Positions 42,452-51,159 of a DNA stretch of 64,000 nt are shown in pieces. Numbering within the stretch: position 1 is the stretch's first letter; each line of letters opens with the position of its first letter. The translations under genes were made by a program, and so were the position numbers. The notes under the pieces are model-generated. The model saw only the letters and a program-made list of their open reading frames with translations. It did no database searches and was not told the DNA's origin. The stretch is from Devosia pacifica (GTDB lineage Bacteria > Pseudomonadota > Alphaproteobacteria > Rhizobiales > Devosiaceae), in contig NZ_BMZE01000006.1 of NCBI RefSeq assembly GCF_014652635.1, positions 23,359 to 87,358 on the forward strand. Reading direction: 5' to 3'.

Positions 42452-43183
42452 ATGACAAGCCAAGTCCTGGGAATAGCCGCTCTATTGATTTTCGTTTCCG
42501 GTGGGGGAGGCGTTGGCGGCGCTGAGCTTATCGGTCCACCCAAGGCTGTTCTGGAACTCTTCACCAGCCAAGGCTGCCCGTTCTCCCCCGACGCGGATCG
42601 CCTCGTCTCCCAGCTCGCGGAACGTGGAGACGTGATTGCCCTCAATTATCACGTGGATTATTGGGACTATATCGGCTGGAAGGACACTTTCGGGAATCCC
42701 GCCAACGCCGAACTGCAGCGCAACTATGCCGCGCTGTGGGGCGCCAGCAAGCTCTACACCCCGCAGCTTGTCATTTCCGGCACAAGCGGCATGCTTGGCT
42801 CTGACGAAACCGGCGCTGTAAAGGCGATCGAGGCCGCAGGCATGATGCGCCAAGTCGAGCTGGTTCAGAACGGAGACAGCCTGAATATCATCATCCCCGA
42901 ACACGCAGGCGGACGACCCTCGGTCGTCTGGCTCGTCACTTATATCGAGCAGGAAACCGTCTCCATCGAGGCCGGCGACAATGCTGGTAGGACCCTGTCC
43001 TACGACCACATCGTCACGAATCGCGCGCCTCTGGCGGCACTAGGTGCCGGCATGGGCGCTCAGTTCAGTTTAGAAATCGGACGCGCACTGCCCGAACTCA
43101 AAACGGGCCTGGCTATTCTGGTGCAGGAGGACATCGGCGGAATGCCGGGTCCGATCACCGGCGCGAACGCGTTCGAGCGCTGA
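42452..43183 (+). CDS. DUF1223 thioredoxin-fold protein
   Basis: The 243-residue exported protein has a short signal peptide (QVLGIAALLIFVSGGG) followed by the DUF1223 signature ELFTSQGCPFSPDADRL, NYHVDYWDYIGWKDTF and YTPQLVISG. In this family the first motif usually reads QGCSSCPPAD with two redox cysteines; here the second cysteine is replaced by serine (CPFS), so a normal dithiol reaction is unlikely. The start is ATG 42452. It is 83 bases downstream of the ZIP gene and may belong to the same transcript. Function is not established for the family. Confidence 0.85.
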   Translation: MTSQVLGIAALLIFVSGGGGVGGAELIGPPKAVLELFTSQGCPFSPDADRLVSQLAERGDVIALNYHVDYWDYIGWKDTFGNPANAELQRNYAALWGASKLYTPQLVISGTSGMLGSDETGAVKAIEAAGMMRQVELVQNGDSLNIIIPEHAGGRPSVVWLVTYIEQETVSIEAGDNAGRTLSYDHIVTNRAPLAALGAGMGAQFSLEIGRALPELKTGLAILVQEDIGGMPGPITGANAFER

Positions 43184-43262
43184 CCTTCCAGGATACGAGC
43201 AGGTCGTTTTGTTTTTTCTTACTCCTTTAGCGACTGAGGATCGCATCCGGGAGGTATTGGCC

Positions 43263-43805
43263 ATGTCGATTGCCATTCTCGCAGCAACTGCGCTCACCGC
43301 CGCGGTCCTTGCCGCTGGCTATTTTGCCCTCGGCTTCTGGACGATGCTCATATTCACGTCGGGATTCGTCACCGGGCTGGTCCTCTTCTCCGTGCGCCCA
43401 GGCATCGTTTCCTTTTCCGCGATCCGCTTGCCATTCTTCATCGCGTTCGGCCTCTTCGTGGTGCATCGAGTCGAGGAGTACCTTTTCTATTTCTTCGACC
43501 ACCTCGCGGCGATCACCGGCGTGGCCACGCCCAACATTGCCTCGCCCAGCGTCATCCTAATGGTGGTGCTGTCTGTGGGGGCATGGCTGTTGGTACCCGT
43601 GCTGGCCGGCAAGAGCCGATTTGGGACCTATTTGGCCTGGACGTTCTTCTCGGCGATGGGCATCACCGAACTGGCCCATATCCTGGTCTTGCCCGTCATC
43701 GTCGGTCGTGCGTTTCAATACTTCCCGGGAGCGGCGAGCGTGGTTCTGCTAGCGCCGGCAGCGTGGTGGGGGCTAGCGATCCTGTGGCGTCGCGCCCGTC
43801 CGTAG
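43263..43805 (+). CDS. HXXEE-like integral membrane protein
   Basis: The 180-residue protein has five hydrophobic helices. VVHRVEEYLFYFFDH near residue 65 matches the HxxEE motif, and MGITELAHILVLPVI near residue 140 supplies the second Glu/His pair of the family, thought to form a membrane-embedded metal or catalytic site. The ATG at 43263 is preferred over an upstream in-frame start because GGGAGG lies 9 bases before it. It ends the plus-strand run that begins with the multicopper oxidase. The function of HXXEE proteins is unknown; proximity to metal genes agrees with a metal-binding centre. Confidence 0.7.
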   Translation: MSIAILAATALTAAVLAAGYFALGFWTMLIFTSGFVTGLVLFSVRPGIVSFSAIRLPFFIAFGLFVVHRVEEYLFYFFDHLAAITGVATPNIASPSVILMVVLSVGAWLLVPVLAGKSRFGTYLAWTFFSAMGITELAHILVLPVIVGRAFQYFPGAASVVLLAPAAWWGLAILWRRARP

Positions 43806-44031
43806 CTCACATTGGCGCCGAGGGTGCCGGGCACGGTGGGACCGAAGCTCATCCCTCATGATGAGGAAGTCCTGTGAGTTGATCAATACGCCGTCGCTGT
43901 GAGTTCTCGCTCTAGCGGTGCGACGGCTGGGTGGCATCCTGCAGTGGGGGAGGACACCTCGTCTCCTCATTGCGAGCTACCGATGTGGTAGGCCCGTTCA
44001 TCTCGGCCACCATGAGCGATGGTCATCGGAT

Positions 44032-45336
44032 CTACGAGTTCCGGCGGCCAAACGATTTCGCGGAGGGAGCAGGCCGCTTACCTGCCAGATCATGACTAGC
44101 CACGGGTGCACTCGTCTGTATGCCGATACTGAACTGGTTAAAGCCCCACACGAGACCGAAGAATAGCCACAAATGGCGCCAGTGTTCGCCCTCATGTAGC
44201 GTCGCTCCCATAAGGATGCCGAGAAGAGAGATCAGCAGCGCTAACGCGATTTCGTCTTTCGTCTTCCGGTAGTTCCGGACTGATACGACCACGCTCCCAA
44301 CCGCGAGAATAACGTAGCTGATTCCGCCTCCCCAGCCATAATTGACAAAGGAGCTGAGCCAGATGTTATGGATCGGTTCAGGGAAGATTTTCTCAAGCTG
44401 GAGCACTCCGACCCCGATTGGGTTTTGGATAATCATCGGCACCACCAGCCCATAGCGCGCGTATCGTCCCTCCTCTCCAAGGTCGTAAGACTTGGCAAAG
44501 GTGAGTCGATCCAGGAGCTTGGCGGTGAATTCAGCCGAAGTGAGGCTGGCGAAGGCGAAAAGGACGAAACCGGTCACGACAAGGCCGCCGATAATCATCA
44601 GCAGCCGACGTGGGCGCCCTCGGTTGTGGAAGAAGATGTAGGCAAAAAAGCAGAACAGACCCGCAACAACGGCGATGCGCGAGAAGGAGAGAAGGATACC
44701 AAGCAAGATAACCGCCAACGCGCCACTGAGCAGTACCTTGCTTCCTTGCCCACGAGAAAAGAAGTAGGCGCAGAAGACCACCGCCGGGATCAGAAACGAC
44801 CCGTACATGTTGGGGTCGTCTATGAGCCCCTTGGCTCGCCCGTCCCAGGTCAGCAGCTCCATCTGGGTCAGGAAGCCAACGGTGCCGAGGATCGAGGCAA
44901 TCCCGCCGGAGACGATGTAGACCTTCATGAAAACTTCAAAGTGCCGGCGGTTCCAGCTCATCGAAACGAAGGCGCCGATCACTCCAATAGAGATGGCAAA
45001 GGTCTTTGCCATGAGCTCGAAGCCGACAAAGTCCTGACCGAGATAGGGCATTGACGCGAGGAAAAAGGAAACTGCCCACGCCGCGAGAAGGAGAGTCAAA
45101 AAAATGGCCCGCCGGGTCACCTCCAGCTTCTTGAAGAGCGTCATATAGATGAGGGTGAGCAAGAAGGACGCGATGAACAGAAGGTCGACAGGCGACGGCC
45201 GCATCAGCGTGAAGTTCATGGCCAGCACAGCGATCAGGAAAATCAGATTCCGCGTCGAAAAGACGGCGAATCTCAGACCGGCGACGCTCACCCCGATCTC
45301 ACGCGTTCCATTGCGAGTGCCCTCTTCGGTGGTCAT
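44032..45336 (-). CDS. O-antigen ligase (WaaL/Wzy-like) family membrane protein
   Basis: The 434-residue protein has about eleven membrane helices. A large periplasmic loop contains GRAKGLIDDPNMYGSF earlier, LSFSRIAVVAGL and later EPIHNIWLSSFVNYG, which hold the Arg and His residues conserved in the Wzy_C/WaaL family. These enzymes attach or polymerise surface polysaccharide on undecaprenyl carriers. The ATG at 45336 is chosen (AGGGGCT upstream); the frame extends to 45387 without support. No glycosyltransferase or polysaccharide export genes are adjacent, so the substrate is unclear. It converges with the HXXEE gene across 226 bases that hold no supported gene. Confidence 0.85.
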   Translation of the reverse strand: MTTEEGTRNGTREIGVSVAGLRFAVFSTRNLIFLIAVLAMNFTLMRPSPVDLLFIASFLLTLIYMTLFKKLEVTRRAIFLTLLLAAWAVSFFLASMPYLGQDFVGFELMAKTFAISIGVIGAFVSMSWNRRHFEVFMKVYIVSGGIASILGTVGFLTQMELLTWDGRAKGLIDDPNMYGSFLIPAVVFCAYFFSRGQGSKVLLSGALAVILLGILLSFSRIAVVAGLFCFFAYIFFHNRGRPRRLLMIIGGLVVTGFVLFAFASLTSAEFTAKLLDRLTFAKSYDLGEEGRYARYGLVVPMIIQNPIGVGVLQLEKIFPEPIHNIWLSSFVNYGWGGGISYVILAVGSVVVSVRNYRKTKDEIALALLISLLGILMGATLHEGEHWRHLWLFFGLVWGFNQFSIGIQTSAPVASHDLAGKRPAPSAKSFGRRNS

Positions 45337-46458
45337 GACGCGAGCCCCTGTCCGAGTAGGAATGTCATGGTTTCGACCGCGCCTCATCGATGCAGCGATA
45401 GATCGGCACGGCTCAAAGCAAATTGCCCTTCGGCGTCGTCACCTTCGGGCTGGTTGGAGACGCGCTCCAGCGTGGCTTGTTTGGGGTGACCCGATACATG
45501 GATCCAACGCAGTCCGACTGTCGACGCCGCATAGTAATCGCCGATCGGTTTAAAGTCGGTGAAGCGCCGCTGCTGCACGCGCGCCATTCGTCAGGATGCG
45601 AAGCTTACTCCCAATCCTGCTTCTGGATCGCTCGCACAATTGGCATCGATGACCGCTAGTACTGCGCCCTTAGTCGCGAGGGTGTCTCCGAAGGAGGGCG
45701 ATGCCGAAAACGTGCGTGCTCATCCTCTGTCCCGCCAAGGGCCGCTCGAGCACGCGAACCGCTAAGGCGGGCCTATTCGATCCGCGGCGGCGTAATAGGA
45801 GTCGTATTAAACCAGCAGCTTGCTTTCAGCATCGTTGAATGGCGGGGCGAGCACCCTATTCATCCAGAACGTATCCCCATCTACGACACAGTCGACCCGC
45901 CGCCCTGCCCCGCAAATTTCCGCCGATGGAACCGAGCAGACGAACGCCGGCGACGTGATGATGAGAATTGCCTCCAGCAGCCAGCAATTCTGTCCGAACC
46001 CTCAAATCAATATCCACATTGTCCAGAGCCGCCCGCCATTAGGCGCATCCTTGACAGGACCAGGCTCTATTCCGCTGCGCTCCACCGAACCCCATCGAGG
46101 GTTTCGGCCCTTCGGGTCACGATCCTTTGCGCATGGGGGCGGACAAGTCCGCGCCAAAGGCCATACCACCAGAGCTTGTCAGATCGAGGGGAGAAAGGCG
46201 TTGCCTCTCTCCCCCGCAAGAGCTTCGACGGGGTGTCCCCATCCTTCACTACCGGCCGACAGCCGTCCGTTGCAGGAGCTGGCGAAGATCCGCGCAAAGC
46301 GCGGTTCTTCGCCGCCCCTTTGGGTGGGCGATCCCCCTCCCCGTCTGCGCACTTGCCCCCCTCTCTCCGTCTCATTGGCGACGCCTAGAGGGCAGAGGCG
46401 GGGCCCCTGCCCGATGGGCAAAGGCAAGACCGCTTCGCGGGAACAAGGAGAGCAAACC
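45337..46458. other. Long region upstream of the ParB-like gene, no supported gene
   Basis: In these 1.1 kb the frame of the ParB-like gene is open back to 45820, but the text is low-complexity, rich in Arg, Pro and Ser, and has no ribosome site, as expected of GC-rich non-coding DNA. A 67-codon minus-strand frame (45384-45587) is also weak. The hairpin GGGGAGA/TCTCCCC (46188-46214) lies in the probable leader. The ParB-like promoter must be here. Confidence 0.45.
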
Positions 46459-48342
46459 ATGACCCCCACCGAAATCCAGCCAATCGTGTTGAACAAGCTA
46501 GACGCCGATCCCAAGAATGTCCGTAAGACCTATACCCCCGGTAGCGTGGAGAGCCTCGCCGCCTCCATTGGCAGCGTTGGCGTCCTGCAAAACCTTGTCG
46601 TCCGGCCCGGAAAGAAAGGGCGGTTCTTGGTCTCCGCCGGTGGGCGCAGACTGGCCGCACTGAAACTGCTGCAGGAGCGTGGTGCGATCCCGGCAGATCA
46701 CCCCGTCAATTGTCAGATGCGCGACGAAGACAGCGCAGTCGAAGTGAGCTTGGCCGAAAATGTCATGCGCGAGGCCATGCATCCGCTCGACGAGTTTGAG
46801 GCATTCAAGACCCTTAGCGATCATGGCAAGTCCCCAGATCAGATCGCATCCCGTTTTGGCGTTACCGAGAACCTTGTGAAGCGCCGCCTTGCGCTTGCCA
46901 AGACCGCGCCGGAACTGCGCGAGCTCTTCCGGTCAGGAGAGATAGAGCTTTCCCAGTTGGCGGCTTTTACTGTGGTCGACGATCATGCGCGCCAGTTGGA
47001 AGTCTGGAACAATCTTGGCCAGTGGAGCCGCCACAGTGCAACAATTCGGCGCATGCTGCTGGCCGAGCAGACTACAACCGATACGCCTCGCTTTGCCGTC
47101 GTCGGAGAGGCCGCTTATCTCGAAGCAGGCGGCGTCCTGCGCAAGGACTTGTTCGACGAGAGCGGCAGCGGGGTCATCAAAAGTCCCGACATACTGATAG
47201 CCCTGTTCAACAAAGAGGTGGATGCCGCCAGGGCCAAGCTTTTGGCCGAAGGTTGGGCATGGGTTGAGTTCTTCGAGACCCTGCCCGACTGGTATTACGG
47301 TTCTGTCCGCGCCTACCCTACCGACACCGAGCTTTCCCCGGAAGATCAGGTCGTGCTTGATGGTCTGGAAGCGGAATTGGAAAGCCTCGATTTCGAGGGA
47401 GCGACGCTGGAGCCGCAGGAATGGGAGCAGCGACAGGCCGCGCTCCACGAACAAATCGAGCAGCTTGACCGCAAGACCCGCGCCTACTCCGAAGCTGACT
47501 ATCTGGCCGCTGGCGCATTCCTCACCATCAGCAACTTTGGGAAATTTCGTATCGAGCGGGGAATGATGTCGCGCGGGCCCAAGGACGATAGCGCCGAGGC
47601 CGAGCAGGACGAGGGCGAGAATGAAGTCGAAGGAACAGACGGCAGTGTCCTTGCGAAACCAGCAAGGAGCGCCGGGTTGGACGATTTGTCGTTATCGCTG
47701 GTCGAGGACTTGAGCGCTCGCAAGACCGCCGCGCTCCGTGTGGCCCTTGCCAACAATCCCGACGTTGCACTTGTGACGGTGGTTCATGCCATGCTGCTGC
47801 GCGTCGGCTACAGCTACGCGCGCGAACAGAGCGCCGTGCAGGTCAGCGTCACCCCTGAATATCTCAAAGGCTCCATTTCTGATTACGAGGATTACGCTCC
47901 GGTCGCCGAGTTTGCCAGCTTGTGGGAAAACCTTGGCCACGCCATTCCCGGCAACCCGAGCGATCTCTGGGACTGGCTGACAGACAAGACCACCGACGAA
48001 CTGCTGTCCCTACTCGCCGCTGCCGCTGCGAAAGGCGTCAACGTGGTCGAGAAGAAGTTCTCCGACCGAGGGCAGGCGTTTGAGCATGGCAAGGTGCTGA
48101 GCCAAGCCCTCGCCCTTGATATGGCCGACTGGTTCATGCCAACCGCTGAAAACTTCTTCAAGCGCGTCAGCAAAGACCAGATCGCTACGGCCATCAAAGA
48201 AGCCGTTGGCGACGATGAAGCTGCCAAGGCGGCGAAAATGAAGAAGGGCGACGCCGCAGTCTATGCCGAAACGCTCTTTAAAGATCGTCGTTGGCTGCCC
48301 CCGCAGCTGCGGGCCCCCGCTCCACAAGAACCGGCTTTCTGA
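46459..48342 (+). CDS. Large ParB/Spo0J-domain plasmid protein
   Basis: The 627-residue protein has a ParB N-terminal nuclease/CTPase-like domain (VRKTYTPGSVESLAASI, GGRRLAALKLL, and the ParB motif SLAENVMREAMHPLDEFEAF, about residues 95-114), a following HTH region (IASRFGVTENLVKRRLALA) and a long C-terminal half of unknown fold with an acidic patch (AEQDEGENEVEGTDG). The ATG at 46459 has AAGGAGAG upstream. Such long ParB-like proteins occur on many alphaproteobacterial plasmids beside, but separate from, the true partition pair. No cognate ParA is adjacent except RepA 370 bases downstream. It may act in gene regulation or nucleoid binding rather than segregation. Confidence 0.82.
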   Translation: MTPTEIQPIVLNKLDADPKNVRKTYTPGSVESLAASIGSVGVLQNLVVRPGKKGRFLVSAGGRRLAALKLLQERGAIPADHPVNCQMRDEDSAVEVSLAENVMREAMHPLDEFEAFKTLSDHGKSPDQIASRFGVTENLVKRRLALAKTAPELRELFRSGEIELSQLAAFTVVDDHARQLEVWNNLGQWSRHSATIRRMLLAEQTTTDTPRFAVVGEAAYLEAGGVLRKDLFDESGSGVIKSPDILIALFNKEVDAARAKLLAEGWAWVEFFETLPDWYYGSVRAYPTDTELSPEDQVVLDGLEAELESLDFEGATLEPQEWEQRQAALHEQIEQLDRKTRAYSEADYLAAGAFLTISNFGKFRIERGMMSRGPKDDSAEAEQDEGENEVEGTDGSVLAKPARSAGLDDLSLSLVEDLSARKTAALRVALANNPDVALVTVVHAMLLRVGYSYAREQSAVQVSVTPEYLKGSISDYEDYAPVAEFASLWENLGHAIPGNPSDLWDWLTDKTTDELLSLLAAAAAKGVNVVEKKFSDRGQAFEHGKVLSQALALDMADWFMPTAENFFKRVSKDQIATAIKEAVGDDEAAKAAKMKKGDAAVYAETLFKDRRWLPPQLRAPAPQEPAF

Positions 48343-48716
48343 TCGCTCTCCCAGCCGACCCGGTCGCCTCGCGCGACCGGTCTTCCACTCAGAACCCAAA
48401 AATCGTGGTAGCGGCGATCCCAGCATCGAACCGGGCTCGCCGCTTGTCGACGCTTCCAGCCGCGCCAAAAAGGCAGGGCCGTCGGGCCGAGTCGGCTCAG
48501 AGCGAAAGCTGGCGCCACTCACAGCGTCCGTGTGAAGCCTGCGGCCTGCAGAATTGTCAGCTGACAACTTCGTAAAAAATGCTGCAAAATCAACGTGGTT
48601 TCGATTCTGCAAGGACGCATTAGGAGTCTGTTAACCCAATATTCCTTGACCGTCAGGAGAGAGTCGGGTCAATTTGCGGAAAATAACCAGAGTGGCTCTA
48701 TTTTGCGACTTTCACG
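48343..48716. promoter_or_regulatory. Upstream region of repA with parS-like site and dyad
   Basis: These 374 bases hold no gene. They contain a parS-like palindrome (48554-48567) and the dyad TTGACC-N15-GGTCAA (48646-48672), which overlaps a possible -35 element and lies 45 bases before repA. In repABC plasmids RepA, aided by RepB, represses the operon from an operator in this position. Confidence 0.55.
48554..48567. promoter_or_regulatory. parS-like centromere site, upstream copy
   Basis: TTGTCAGCTGACAA is a perfect 14-base palindrome of the repABC parS type (core CAGCTG with GTT/AAC-like ends). An identical 14-mer lies after repB at 50966-50979, so the pair brackets the partition genes and should be the RepB binding sites. 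Confidence 0.75.
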
Positions 48717-49934
48717 ATGAAGCCAGTTGTAGCTGCAAATTCCCGACCCCAGGGCGGCCCAGCGTTCGATGAAACGATCTGGGAAGATTCTCAGGCTTTG
48801 GGCTCGCAGCTCCAGGTCCTCCGGGAACGTCTGTTTCCACCTGAGGCGCAAAAAGAGCTTCGCACCTTCTCGACGGCTGAAACCGCAAAACTGATCGGCG
48901 TCACCGAAAGCTATATCAGAAATCTAGCGACGGACGAAGCCGGTCCGATCCCCGAAAAGGCCACCACCGGACGGCGGCGCTATTCCTTGGAACAGGTCCA
49001 TGCTCTGCGGCAGCACCTGACCAAGGGCAAGACTTCCTACGTTCCCTGGCGCAAGGAAGGCGAGCACCTCCAGGTCATCGCCGTCACCAACTTCAAGGGT
49101 GGCTCCGGCAAGACGACGACAGCGACCCATCTGGCGCAATATCTTGCCCTCCATGGTCATCGTGTTCTTGCGGTCGATCTCGACCCGCAGGCATCGATGT
49201 CAGCCCTCTTCGGCTATCAGCCCGAATTCGATGTGGCTGACAACATGACGCTCTATGGCGCGATCCGCTACGACGAGCACCGCCGGCCGCTTTCCGAAAT
49301 CGTTCGTAAGACGTACTTTGCGGGCCTCGACCTGGTGCCCGGCAATCTCGAATTGCACGAGTTCGAGCATGATACGCCGCGCGTATTGTCGAGCGGCACG
49401 CAAGACGACGATGGCCTGTTCTTCATGCGGGTCGCCAGCGCCTTGCAAAGCGTGGCGGATGACTACGACGTCGTCGTCATCGACTGCCCGCCTCAGCTGG
49501 GTTTTTTGACCATGTCGGCGCTGTGCGCCGCGACGGCTGTCCTGATCACCGTTCACCCTCAGATGCTCGACGTCGCCTCGATGAACCAGTTCCTGGCCAT
49601 GACCTCGCAGTTGCTGGCGGTCGTGCGCGATAATGGCGGCAACCTCAACTATGACTGGATGCGCTATCTGGTCACGCGGCATGAACCCAATGACGGTCCG
49701 CAGAACCAGATCGTGGCCTTCCTGCGCAATCTTTTCGGGGAGCGCGTGCTAACGCCGATGATGGTCAAGTCGACGGCCATTTCTGACGCTGGCCTCTCCA
49801 AACAGACCGTCTACGAGGCCCCTCGTGAATCGATGAACCGCCAGACTTACGACCGGGCGCTTGAATCGATGGATGCCGTCAACGGCGACATTGAGAAGCT
49901 CGTCCACCAGGCATGGGGGAGGGCGGTCAAATGA
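48717..49934 (+). CDS. repA: RepA, ParA-type partition ATPase of a repABC replicon
   Basis: The 405-residue protein has an N-terminal HTH (FSTAETAKLIGVTESYIRNL, about 51-70), as in plasmid RepA proteins that also repress their operon, followed by a deviant Walker ATPase: Walker A FKGGSGKTT (126-134), the AVDLDPQAS segment and VVIDCPPQLGF. It moves plasmid copies apart by dynamic binding to nucleoid and RepB-parS complexes. Length and domain order fit RepA closely. Its stop overlaps the repB start (ATGA). An upstream dyad and parS site suggest autorepression. Confidence 0.96.
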   Translation: MKPVVAANSRPQGGPAFDETIWEDSQALGSQLQVLRERLFPPEAQKELRTFSTAETAKLIGVTESYIRNLATDEAGPIPEKATTGRRRYSLEQVHALRQHLTKGKTSYVPWRKEGEHLQVIAVTNFKGGSGKTTTATHLAQYLALHGHRVLAVDLDPQASMSALFGYQPEFDVADNMTLYGAIRYDEHRRPLSEIVRKTYFAGLDLVPGNLELHEFEHDTPRVLSSGTQDDDGLFFMRVASALQSVADDYDVVVIDCPPQLGFLTMSALCAATAVLITVHPQMLDVASMNQFLAMTSQLLAVVRDNGGNLNYDWMRYLVTRHEPNDGPQNQIVAFLRNLFGERVLTPMMVKSTAISDAGLSKQTVYEAPRESMNRQTYDRALESMDAVNGDIEKLVHQAWGRAVK

Positions 49935-50944
49935 AAAAACCCGACGGGCGGGGTAGGGACATTCTGCAGAGTCTGGTTGCTGCCGGTAAGCCGGGGCGTC
50001 CAGAGGACGGATCGCCGTCGCAGGCGCGACCCTCGGGAGCCGTCAAGGCAATGAGCCTTGGCCTTGATCGCTTATCGGCCGAGGCCGCACAGGCTAAGGT
50101 ATTGCGCGAAGAGCTGGCTAATCGGGAAACGACCCAGGAGCTTGATCCGGCGCTGTTCAGCGCCTCGATCGTTTCTGATCGCATTTCTTCAGCAAGCGAT
50201 GGACGACTTCAGCAGCTCAAGGCGGCGATCGCCGAGAACGGGCAGCAGATCCCTGTTATCGCCCGCCCGCACCCCACCGAAGAGGGACGCTTCCAGATCG
50301 CCGCCGGCCATCGGCGTTGGCGCGTGGCTCAAGAGCTTGGGCTCAAGCTCAAGGCGATAGTCCGCAAACTGTCCGACCAGGAAATGGTCATCCTGCAGGG
50401 GCAAGAGAACGGCCCCCGCGAAGACCTGACCTTTGTCGAGCGCGCCCGCTTTGCCATGCAGATGGAAACCCATGGTTTCGATCGCGACACGCTGTCAGCC
50501 GCCCTCAGCGTCGACAAGCCAGAGATTTCGCGCCTGCTCACCGTCGCCCAGGCGCTCGGCGAGGACCTGATCGTCGCTATTGGCCCAGCACCCAAAATTG
50601 GCCGACCCAGATGGCTCCAGCTCGTCAAAGGCCTCGAGCCCGCCGGCGCACGTGAAGCGCTTGACGGAGTCTTGGGTTCAGCTGACTTTCAAAGCGGTGA
50701 CAGCGATCAGCGTTTCGCCATGGCGTTGCATGCCGTTGGGTCAAAGCCGCGCGCCGTCAAGCGCAGGCTTGTCTCTCCCGACCGAGTTGCTTGGGTTGAA
50801 AAGAAGGGGCGCCAATTCCGCCTTGTCTCAGACAGCCCTGCCTTCGCAAGCTTCATCCAACAACGCCTTCCCGCACTCCTCGATGAGTTTGCGGGCAGCG
50901 CCGAAGCCAAAACCGAGAAACAGTCGAAAGGATCAACCCGCTGA
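49931..50944 (+). CDS. repB: RepB, ParB-type partition protein
   Basis: The 337-residue protein has the RepB N-terminal segment (KPDGRGRDILQSLVA), the ParB nuclease-like region (QQIPVIARPHPTEEGRFQIA, AAGHRRWRVAQELG and GQENGPREDLTFVERARFA) and a central HTH (DTLSAALSVDKPEISRLL). It binds parS and stimulates RepA. The start is the ATG at 49931, overlapping the repA stop; an upstream GTG is not needed. The parS-like palindrome lies 20 bases after its stop, followed by the antisense RNA and repC, the canonical repABC order. Confidence 0.95.
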   Translation: MKKPDGRGRDILQSLVAAGKPGRPEDGSPSQARPSGAVKAMSLGLDRLSAEAAQAKVLREELANRETTQELDPALFSASIVSDRISSASDGRLQQLKAAIAENGQQIPVIARPHPTEEGRFQIAAGHRRWRVAQELGLKLKAIVRKLSDQEMVILQGQENGPREDLTFVERARFAMQMETHGFDRDTLSAALSVDKPEISRLLTVAQALGEDLIVAIGPAPKIGRPRWLQLVKGLEPAGAREALDGVLGSADFQSGDSDQRFAMALHAVGSKPRAVKRRLVSPDRVAWVEKKGRQFRLVSDSPAFASFIQQRLPALLDEFAGSAEAKTEKQSKGSTR

Positions 50945-50964
50945 ATATCAAACGCTTTTAGTGG

Positions 50965-50980
50965 ATTGTCAGCTGACAAT
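50965..50980. promoter_or_regulatory. parS-like centromere site, downstream copy
   Basis: ATTGTCAGCTGACAAT is a perfect 16-base palindrome containing the same 14-mer as the site upstream of repA. Placement in the repB-repC gap is typical for repABC plasmids. Confidence 0.78.
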
Positions 50981-51011
50981 TAGCACTTTGAGCACATGAA
51001 ACCGGGCAAAG

Positions 51012-51058
51012 AAAAAGGCCCCCGAAACGACATTCCGGAAGCCCTTCTCAAGAGTGGT
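51012..51058 (-). ncRNA. Antisense counter-transcribed RNA (repABC incompatibility RNA) controlling repC
   Basis: On the minus strand a promoter TTGACT (51093-51088), 17-base spacer and GATTCT (51070-51065) would start an RNA near 51058. It ends in a GC-rich hairpin (GGCTTCCG ... CGGGGGCC) followed by T5 at 51016-51012. All repABC replicons encode such a small RNA in the repB-repC gap, where it causes premature termination or hides the repC ribosome site. Length here is about 47 bases by prediction; ends are inferred. Confidence 0.7.
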
Positions 51059-51159
51059 ATCAAGAGAATCGCACTTCCAGGAATCACAGTCAAGGCCTTC
51101 GGGCACTGAGCGTCGATTCGGCGAGCGGATTTCTATTGCCTAGAGATAGGTGAAGAAGG

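Noticed and set aside
45820..46458. In-frame N-terminal extension of the ParB-like protein by 213 codons
   Set aside because: The extension is Arg/Pro/Ser-rich, has no ribosome site and no ParB similarity, while the ATG at 46459 has AAGGAGAG and starts the conserved domain.
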